This document shows positions 22,208-27,809 of a stretch of DNA of 27,809 nt, one piece after another. The stretch's first letter is position 1. Every line of letters begins with the position of its first letter. The notes below the pieces were generated by a model that was not told the DNA's origin, ran no database searches, and saw only the letters and a program-made list of their open reading frames with translations. The stretch is from Ruminococcus sp. UBA1780 (lineage in GTDB: Bacteria > Bacillota > Clostridia > Oscillospirales > Ruminococcaceae): positions 1 through 27,809 of the forward strand of contig DCGK01000076.1 of NCBI GenBank assembly GCA_002315235.1. Reading direction: 5' to 3'. The translations under genes and the position numbers were made by a program.

Positions 22208-23482
22208 ATGAAAAAAGGGGTTGTGTTTTCATTTGCAGCAGCTGCTGCCTTATCGCTTTCAGCAGTGTATGCGGATTCGTCAGCTGTTAATTTTTCTTCA
22301 GTAAAAAACAGTATTCTTCGTTATGAAAAATACGATAAAACACTTGATATTAACGGTGACGGCAGGGTTGATGTGCTTGATGTAATGCGCGGAAAAGCCA
22401 TTGTTATCTATCCTGAAAAGTATTCGCTGCCAGTGGCACCGACGGCAGCACCAACAGTAACACCGACGGTGGCACCAACAGCAAAGCCGACGGCAGTGCC
22501 AACAGTAACACCGACGGTTGCACCGACAGCAAAGCCGACGGCAGTACCAACAGTAACACCGACGGTGGTGCCGACCCCGGTACCAACAGCAGCACCAACA
22601 CCGGAAAACAAAATTTACTCATTTCTGAGTCTGGGCAGTGCAAAAGCTGACCTGTCTGCAGGAAAGCTGACCGTTCCGCTTGAGATGAAGGCAACTTATA
22701 TGGACATAATGAATCTCGGATTTAATATGGAATGGGATTCAGAGATGTTCAGCCTGAAAAAAATAACCCCCGGAAATAATATTTTCGGCTCATGGAAGTT
22801 CAGCAGCGGACATGGAGTTCTTAATGCGGTATTCACATCAGGAAGCTCTCTTGGCGGCGGTGGTAACGTAATAAATTTTGAATTCGATATTATCGGAAAA
22901 CCGGAGGGAAGCTACAGCTTCGGTCTGAACGGAATAACGGCAGGAATTGACTCCGAAGGTACAATAACTGCTCTGACAGGAGAAAAGTGTCCGGATGAGG
23001 CTGCTCCGTATTCAGTTGAATTTAAGAACGGAACGGCAGTATCAGTGATTTACGATAATCCGGCTTCGGACTATCCGGTTTCAAAGCCGGTGCTCAGTCC
23101 TGATGATGTGTACAGGGTTATGACTGCTCTGAAAGCTCAGTATCCGGAAGGTATGAGGTGGACAAATGACAACTACTACGAATGGAAGGGCGGAATATAT
23201 TCCGGCGGTTACGGATGCGTAGGGTTTGCATTTATCCTTTCAGATGAAGCATTCGGAAAGCTGCCGGCCAGACTGATTAAAGATTATTCTGTTTCTGATA
23301 TAAGAGTCGGTGATATCCTTCGTATGAACAATGATACGCATTCTGTTGTTGTTCTTAGTATTGACGAAAGCGGTGCGGTTATTGCAGAAGGAAACTACAA
23401 CAATTCTGTTCACTGGGGAAGAAAGATTTCTTCAGCGGAGCTTGAAAAACTGACATATATCATGACCAGATATCCGGAATGA
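22208..23482 (+). CDS. Secreted half-dockerin / Pro-Thr linker / cohesin-like / cysteine-peptidase-like protein (424 aa)
   Basis: Residues 1-22 are a signal peptide (cleavage after VYA). Residues 46-68 hold one dockerin-type calcium loop, DINGDGRVDVLDV (Asp47, Asn49, Asp51, Asp55, Asp58), followed by a RGKAIVIYP helix; the second repeat of a full dockerin is missing or degenerate. Residues 74-132 are a PTVTPTVAPTAKPTAV-type linker. Residues 136-256 resemble a cohesin/carbohydrate-binding beta-sandwich (LTVPLEMK, IMNLGFNMEWDSEMFSL, NVINFEFDIIG). Residues 297-424 resemble an NlpC/P60- or CHAP-like amidase: GGYGCVGFAF with Cys337, DTHSVVVLS with His378, GNYNNSVHWG after it. Ribosome site GGGGG. 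It follows pyrB by 44 bases without a terminator. Linking residues are my reading of motifs, not a database match. Confidence 0.75.
   Translation: MKKGVVFSFAAAAALSLSAVYADSSAVNFSSVKNSILRYEKYDKTLDINGDGRVDVLDVMRGKAIVIYPEKYSLPVAPTAAPTVTPTVAPTAKPTAVPTVTPTVAPTAKPTAVPTVTPTVVPTPVPTAAPTPENKIYSFLSLGSAKADLSAGKLTVPLEMKATYMDIMNLGFNMEWDSEMFSLKKITPGNNIFGSWKFSSGHGVLNAVFTSGSSLGGGGNVINFEFDIIGKPEGSYSFGLNGITAGIDSEGTITALTGEKCPDEAAPYSVEFKNGTAVSVIYDNPASDYPVSKPVLSPDDVYRVMTALKAQYPEGMRWTNDNYYEWKGGIYSGGYGCVGFAFILSDEAFGKLPARLIKDYSVSDIRVGDILRMNNDTHSVVVLSIDESGAVIAEGNYNNSVHWGRKISSAELEKLTYIMTRYPE
22451..22580 (+). repeat. 48-base tandem repeats encoding the Pro-Thr linker
   Basis: Units start at 22451, 22499 and 22547 (third partial), each coding PTVTPTVAPTAKPTAV or close variants. 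The units are nearly identical, indicating recent duplication or slippage; copy number may vary between strains. Confidence 0.85.
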
Positions 23483-23508
23483 TTTTTAAGGAACCACAAT
23501 AAATTGCA

Positions 23509-23536
23509 TTTACTGTATTTTAAAAGTACATATGAT
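23509..23536 (+). promoter_or_regulatory. Promoter of mnmA
   Basis: TTTACT at 23509-23514, 16-base spacer, TATGAT at 23531-23536. The -35 box lies in a GCATTTACTGTA half-motif shared with other intergenic sites of this window. Confidence 0.55.
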
Positions 23537-23542
23537 AAGTTT

Positions 23543-23567
23543 AAGGAAGCACTTTATGTGCTTCCTT
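23543..23567 (+). terminator. Hairpin between the secreted protein gene and mnmA
   Basis: AAGGAAGCAC pairs perfectly with GTGCTTCCTT around TTTAT. The T run is poor (ATTGAATAA), so it may be a weak terminator of the asnB operon or a 5' hairpin of the mnmA transcript, whose predicted start coincides with it. Confidence 0.6.
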
Positions 23568-23599
23568 ATTGAATAAATAATGAAAAGTGAGGTTGCATT

Positions 23600-24670
23600 A
23601 TGGCAAAAGTTTTGGTCGGAATGAGCGGTGGAGTTGACAGCTCTGTTGCTGCCAAGGTTCTTCTTGACATGGGATATGATGTTACGGGAGTAACTCTGAA
23701 GATGTTTTCATCAGAGGATATCACAGAAACTGAAACAAGAACCTGCTGCTCACTTTCTGATGTTGAGGATGCAAGGGCGGTAGCCTGGAAGCTTGGATTT
23801 GAGCATATTGTTCTGAATTTCAGGGATAAATTCAGGAAATATGTTATTGATAATTTTATCAGCAGCTATATTTCGGGAAGAACACCTAATCCGTGCATTG
23901 AATGCAACCGTCATATAAAATTTGACAGGATGCTTCAGAAAGCTGAGGAGCTTGGATTTGACTATATTGCAACCGGACATTATGCACTTAAGGAGTATAA
24001 TGAGGAAACCGGAAGGTATTATCTGAAAAGACCTGCGGACAGATCAAAGGACCAGACCTATGTTCTGTACAGTCTGACACAGCATCAGCTTGAGAAGGTT
24101 CTCTTTCCGCTTTGCGGTTACGAGAAGACTGAAGTAAGAAAAATTGCTGAGGAGGCCGGACTGATTAATTCCAGAAAGCCTGACAGTCAGGATATCTGCT
24201 TCGTTCCTGACGGAAAGTATGCGGATTTTATAAGGAAAAATACAGATAAGGGAACACAGGAAGGTAATTTTACAGATACTGAAGGCAATGTTCTCGGCAG
24301 ACACAAGGGTATTATTCACTATACAATCGGCCAGAGGAAAGGTCTTGGTATTGCGCTTGGAAAACCTGCATTTGTAGTGAGCAAGGATGCAGAGACAAAC
24401 ACGGTTGTTCTGGGCTCGGATAAAGATCTTTTTACAAATGAACTTGTTGCTGAAAACGTGAATTTTATGTCTGTTGCCGGGATTGACGGCGAAATGCGTG
24501 TAACAGCGAAGCCGCGCTACAACTGTACTGATTCACCTGCGACTGTTTCCATGCTTCCTGACGGCCGCGTGAAGGTTGTTTTTGATGAGCCTCAGAGAGC
24601 AGTAACAAGCGGACAGGCTGTTGTATTCTACGACGGTGACATTGTAGTCGGCGGCGGAACTATAGTTTGA
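23600..24670 (+). CDS. mnmA: tRNA 2-thiouridylase MnmA (356 aa)
   Basis: Adds sulfur to U34 of tRNA(Lys), tRNA(Glu) and tRNA(Gln). The PP-loop GMSGGVDSS (residues 7-15) activates the uridine with ATP. The two reactive cysteines are present: Cys102 in NPCIECNRHIKF and Cys200 in SQDICFV, at almost the same positions as Cys102 and Cys199 of E. coli MnmA. ATGHYA and the HYTIGQRKGLG segment are also typical, and the C-terminal beta-barrel ends SGQAVVFYDGDIVVGGG. Full length. The stop codon overlaps the -35 box of the next gene's promoter. Confidence 0.96.
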   Translation: MAKVLVGMSGGVDSSVAAKVLLDMGYDVTGVTLKMFSSEDITETETRTCCSLSDVEDARAVAWKLGFEHIVLNFRDKFRKYVIDNFISSYISGRTPNPCIECNRHIKFDRMLQKAEELGFDYIATGHYALKEYNEETGRYYLKRPADRSKDQTYVLYSLTQHQLEKVLFPLCGYEKTEVRKIAEEAGLINSRKPDSQDICFVPDGKYADFIRKNTDKGTQEGNFTDTEGNVLGRHKGIIHYTIGQRKGLGIALGKPAFVVSKDAETNTVVLGSDKDLFTNELVAENVNFMSVAGIDGEMRVTAKPRYNCTDSPATVSMLPDGRVKVVFDEPQRAVTSGQAVVFYDGDIVVGGGTIV

Positions 24671-24695
24671 CATAATTGAAATACTGTGATACAAT
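24667..24695 (+). promoter_or_regulatory. Promoter of the phosphoribosyltransferase-like gene
   Basis: TTGACA at 24667-24672 overlaps the mnmA stop; 17-base spacer; TACAAT at 24690-24695. Confidence 0.78.
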
Positions 24696-24765
24696 AACTA
24701 TATGTACATGACATTTGTACGTATCTGAAATATTACTGCGTATTTATATGGAAGGGGTTATTATT

Positions 24766-25404
24766 ATGGAAAACAGAAAACAGCGAATTCAGGCTATGCA
24801 GAACAGCCGTATCAGCTTTGACGTAATTGAGGGACATTTTGTAACAAGCAATTCACATGTAAGCTCATATGTGGATATGAATGAAATAAAGAGCAATTTC
24901 AAGTCAGCAAAGGAAGCTGCCAAGGCTCTTTCAGTCGGAATTTACGGTGTAATTCCTGTTGACACTATTATCTGTCTTGAAGGAACCAAGATGATTGGTG
25001 CATTTCTTGCAGAGGAACTTTCGGAAGGTGTTCACGGAATCAACACCGGAAATGATATAATGGTTATTTCACCTGAGTTTAATTCAAGCAATCAGATTAT
25101 TCTCCGTGACAATCTTCAGCCTATGGTAAGGGACAGAAACGTTCTTCTTCTTGCCTCATCAGTTTCATCAGGCAAGAGTATTGTTCAGGCGGCTGAGTGT
25201 CTCGCTTACTACGGAGGAAAGCTTATGGCTGCAGCGGCTATATTCAGTGATGTTGACAATGTAAGAGGACTTCAGATTCATCACATTTTCGGACATGATG
25301 ATATTCCTTCATACAGAAGCTATAAACAGGAAGAATGTGAAATGTGCAGAGCCGGCATGAAAATTGATGCGATTGTAAACAGCTTCGGTTATTCAAAACT
25401 GTGA
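24766..25404 (+). CDS. Phosphoribosyltransferase-like protein with degenerate PRPP loop (212 aa)
   Basis: Start ATG 24766 with AAGGGG 10 bases upstream; the frame is open further up but without a ribosome site. The overall layout resembles orotate-type phosphoribosyltransferases: N-terminal hood region, GVIPVDTIICLEGTKMIGAF, then the candidate PRPP loop NVLLLASSVSSGKS (126-138). In active enzymes the loop carries two acidic residues (xxDDxxTTG); here Ala130 and Ser131 take their place, so PRPP binding in the normal way is doubtful. A C-terminal CEMC pair (Cys191, Cys194) may bind metal. Single gene with its own strong promoter and the convergent terminator at 25429-25471. Confidence 0.72.
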   Translation: MENRKQRIQAMQNSRISFDVIEGHFVTSNSHVSSYVDMNEIKSNFKSAKEAAKALSVGIYGVIPVDTIICLEGTKMIGAFLAEELSEGVHGINTGNDIMVISPEFNSSNQIILRDNLQPMVRDRNVLLLASSVSSGKSIVQAAECLAYYGGKLMAAAAIFSDVDNVRGLQIHHIFGHDDIPSYRSYKQEECEMCRAGMKIDAIVNSFGYSKL

Positions 25405-25428
25405 TAATTCAGATAAAAAGCAGTACGG

Positions 25429-25471
25429 AAAAAGCGGCGTAAACATCGGTATTATGATGTTTACGCCGCTT
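25429..25471 (-). terminator. Terminator between convergent genes
   Basis: A perfect 16-base stem (25432-25447 with 25456-25471), T run on the minus strand (rc of 25429-25433). On the plus strand the stem is followed only by CTG, so it primarily terminates the leftward exporter operon, and likely also stops the rightward gene. Confidence 0.9.
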
Positions 25472-25487
25472 CTGCGTTCACTGCGGA

Positions 25488-27218
25488 CTATACTGCTGAA
25501 GCAGATTCGTAAAGCTTTCGGTAAAATCCGTCCTTTTCCATAAGCTCGCTGTGATTTCCGTATTCAACAATATTTCCGTCTCTCATTACAAGAATAATAT
25601 CCGTGTTCCTTATAGTCGAAAGGCGGTGAGCTATGATAAAGCTGGTTTTTCCCTGCATCAGCTTTTCAAATGCCTGCTGTATTTTTACTTCGGTACGGAT
25701 ATCAATATTGCTTGTGGCTTCGTCCAGAATAAGCATAGGCGGATTGGTAAGCATTATTCTTGCAATTGTAAGAAGCTGTTTCTGACCCTGTGAAAGACTG
25801 CAGCCGTTTTCACCTACTACAGTATCGTAACCGTCAGGAAGTCTTCTGATAAAACTGTGTGCATATGCTGCCTGAGCGGCTTCCGTTATTTCCTCATCTG
25901 TTGCATCAGGCTTTCCGTAGGCGATGTTTTCCCTTACAGTACCGCTGAACAGCCAGGTTTCCTGAAGAACCATGCCAAATCCTGAACGAAGGCTGTCTCT
26001 TGTTATATTCCTTACATTGCTTCCGGAAATAACGACTCCGCCGTCAGTTGTATCATAAAATCTCATAAGCAGATTAATCAGAGTTGTCTTTCCGCAGCCG
26101 GTAGGTCCTACAATTGCAACACGCTGTCCGGGTCTGATGTTTATGCTGATATTTGTAAGGAGAGGCTTTTCCGGTACGTATGAGAAGCTGATATTGTCAA
26201 ATACAACTGATCCGTCCGGATGACCAAGCTCTGCACAGCCTGTATCGGAAATTTCATCAGGTTCATCAATTACTGCAAATACCCGCTCTGCTGAAGCAAG
26301 AGCATTCTGAAGCTCTGCAATTACTCCTGATATTTCATTGAACGGTTTTGTATACTGGCTTGCATATGCCAGAAAGCTTACGAGAGTTCCGACCATTACA
26401 GGTTCTTCAGAACGTGCAATTCCCAGTGCTCCTGCAATAAGCACCAGCGCGTAAATAATGCCGTTGATAAATCTGGTAAGAGGATTTGTAATGGATGACA
26501 GGAATGTTGCCTTAAGGCCCGCAGCACCGTATCTGCTGTTAAGTTCATCAAATCTTTTCTGTGCTTCATCTGAGTAACCGAATGCGCTGACTATGTTCTG
26601 ATTCTGAATCATTTCATCGGCATAGCCCGAAAGTTTGCCGCGGATTTCTGACTGTGCGGTAAAGGCATTATGCGTAAGTCTGGTTATTATCCACGCAGCT
26701 GCAAGTGAAAGAGGCGTAAGAACTATAACTACCGCTGCAATTCTGTAATTTATGTAAACCATAAAAGCAAGGGTTCCTGCTATTGTTATTATTCCGGTAA
26801 GGAACTGGGTAAATGCCTGTGTAAGGGCGTCTGATACGGTTTCGATGTCATTTGAGGCACGGCTTACCAGATCTCCTCTTGAATTCCTGTCAATAAAGCT
26901 TACCGGAACTCTGTTGAGCTTTTCAAAGTATTCATTTCTTATATCCCTTGCTGCAATGCTTGAGATAACGCTGGTGTTACGGGCAGTTATCCACTGGGAT
27001 ATTCCGCTTGCTGTAACTGCGGATACAAGAATTATGAGTATTGTGAGTACATTCCGGAAATTTACATTTCCCTCAGCTATGATGCTGTCAACTGCACGTC
27101 CGGTGAGAACAGGTGCCAGAAGTGAGCCGGCGACACCTGTGAATGCAGTAATTACGGCCAGAATAAGATTCCTTCTGCAGGATGAAGTGTACCTGAGTAT
27201 TCTTTTCAGTGTTTTCAT
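25488..27218 (-). CDS. Heterodimeric ABC exporter half-transporter, membrane plus ATPase (576 aa)
   Basis: One half of a multidrug/lipid-type ABC exporter. Residues 1-310 carry six membrane segments of the type I exporter fold; residues about 335-576 are the ATPase domain with Walker A GPTGCGKTT (near 371), a variant signature LSQGQKQ (near 474, usual LSGGQ), Walker B MLILDEATSNID (near 495-506) with catalytic Glu, and the switch His in AHRLST (near 530). Its start abuts the stop codon of the preceding half-transporter (TAA ATG), with AGGTG 6 bases upstream, so it is coupled to it. Substrate unknown. Confidence 0.94.
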   Translation of the reverse strand: MKTLKRILRYTSSCRRNLILAVITAFTGVAGSLLAPVLTGRAVDSIIAEGNVNFRNVLTILIILVSAVTASGISQWITARNTSVISSIAARDIRNEYFEKLNRVPVSFIDRNSRGDLVSRASNDIETVSDALTQAFTQFLTGIITIAGTLAFMVYINYRIAAVVIVLTPLSLAAAWIITRLTHNAFTAQSEIRGKLSGYADEMIQNQNIVSAFGYSDEAQKRFDELNSRYGAAGLKATFLSSITNPLTRFINGIIYALVLIAGALGIARSEEPVMVGTLVSFLAYASQYTKPFNEISGVIAELQNALASAERVFAVIDEPDEISDTGCAELGHPDGSVVFDNISFSYVPEKPLLTNISINIRPGQRVAIVGPTGCGKTTLINLLMRFYDTTDGGVVISGSNVRNITRDSLRSGFGMVLQETWLFSGTVRENIAYGKPDATDEEITEAAQAAYAHSFIRRLPDGYDTVVGENGCSLSQGQKQLLTIARIMLTNPPMLILDEATSNIDIRTEVKIQQAFEKLMQGKTSFIIAHRLSTIRNTDIILVMRDGNIVEYGNHSELMEKDGFYRKLYESASAV

Positions 27219-27809
27219 TTATTCACCTGCTTTCTGAATTTCGACAATCTCACGGAATACTCCGCAGGTTTCCTCAAGCTCGCTGCTGTTTCCGAATCCT
27301 GCACATTCGCCGTCTTCCATAACGAGTATTTTGTCAGCATTTTTCAGGGAGGTTGCACGCTGCGAAATCATTATGACAATGGTGTCTGACAGCTTTTCAG
27401 AAACTGCCTTTCTGAGATTATAGTCAGTCTGCATGTCAAGTGCGCTTGTACTGTCATCGAGAATCAGAACAGCAGGTTTTGAAACAACGGCTCTGGCAAT
27501 GGTAAGCCTTTGCTTCTGTCCGCCGGAGAAATTCCTGCCGTACTGGAGAACCGGTGCGTTAATTCCGTCAGGGAGTCTGCTGACAAAATCCCATGCCTGT
27601 GCTGTTTTAAGTGCATCTGTTATTTCCGCGTCTGTTGCGTCTCTTTTGCCGATACGTATATTGTCGGCTATTGTTCCGGAAACAAGTGCTGCTTTCTGAG
27701 GAACCGAAACCACAAACTTTCTTACATCTGAAATTCTGTAGTCCTTTATGTTTCTGCCGTAAATTCGTATTTCGCCCTCAGTAACATCATAGAATCGGGG
27801 AAGCAGTGA
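27219..27809 (-). CDS. Partner half-transporter of the ABC exporter (partial, C-terminal end)
   Basis: The gene continues beyond the right edge; the visible 196 residues are the end of the ATPase domain. The frame is open to the edge, reading LLPRFYDVTEGEIRIYG before the Q-loop VVSVPQKAALVSGTI. It has a canonical signature FSGGQKQR, but Walker B is AVLILDDSTSALD with Asp where the catalytic Glu should be, and the switch histidine is Gln (SQRATS). With the LSQGQ of its partner this defines one degenerate and one canonical ATP site, as in heterodimeric exporters such as TM287/288 and BmrCD. The membrane domain and Walker A lie outside the window. Confidence 0.92.
   Translation of the reverse strand, partial: SLLPRFYDVTEGEIRIYGRNIKDYRISDVRKFVVSVPQKAALVSGTIADNIRIGKRDATDAEITDALKTAQAWDFVSRLPDGINAPVLQYGRNFSGGQKQRLTIARAVVSKPAVLILDDSTSALDMQTDYNLRKAVSEKLSDTIVIMISQRATSLKNADKILVMEDGECAGFGNSSELEETCGVFREIVEIQKAGE

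Noticed and set aside
22440..22580. CRISPR-like or VNTR array in the secreted protein gene
   Set aside because: Units are contiguous without spacers and code the Pro-Thr linker in frame, so they are recorded as coding tandem repeats.

Overview
The window looks like chromosome from a low-to-moderate-GC Firmicute of the Ruminococcus / Oscillospiraceae type. The evidence is AGGAGG-type ribosome sites, near-consensus sigma-A promoters with 17-base spacers, a CUT1 sugar importer without its own ATPase, and a secreted protein with a half-dockerin, a Pro/Thr linker and a cohesin-like domain (a cellulosome-style build). The genus is an inference; there is no rRNA, tRNA, transposase or CRISPR array in the window.

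Layout. 1-500: terminator of an upstream gene and a small unknown leftward gene. 684-5357: LacI-type regulator, sugar-binding lipoprotein and two permeases, an oligosaccharide uptake locus. 5526-6484: a lone ABC-3 (Zn/Mn type) metal permease reading left from a perfect consensus promoter. 6754-9099: a 730-residue, mostly disordered Pro/Gln/Ala-rich protein of unknown role. 9177-11240: manA-glcK operon on the minus strand (mannose-6-phosphate isomerase and ROK glucokinase). 11172-12226: a gene-free kilobase holding, on the minus strand, a promoter, a complete cyclic-di-GMP-I (GEMM-I) riboswitch aptamer, a terminator, and a 215-base tract almost free of C on the plus strand. 12110-14703: DUF2079 membrane protein and a small acidic helical protein. 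14702-17423: minus-strand tmcAL, HAD hydrolase, rhomboid-like pseudoprotease. 17552-18918: acetate kinase. 19001-23482: asnB, pyrB with a fused PyrI-type zinc domain, and the dockerin/cohesin/cysteine-peptidase-like secreted protein. 23509-25404: mnmA and a degenerate phosphoribosyltransferase. 25429-27809: two half-transporters of a heterodimeric ABC exporter, the second cut by the window edge.

How the genes fit together. The sugar importer, ManA, glucokinase and acetate kinase form a plausible saccharide uptake-to-acetate line. AsnB and PyrB both draw on aspartate and are probably cotranscribed. TmcAL and MnmA are both tRNA-modifying enzymes. The strongest candidates for undescribed biology are the riboswitch with no recognisable target gene, the half-dockerin/cohesin/peptidase-like protein, the PyrB-zinc-ribbon fusion, the disordered protein with repeated acidic-hydrophobic motifs, and a recurring intergenic inverted-repeat motif.
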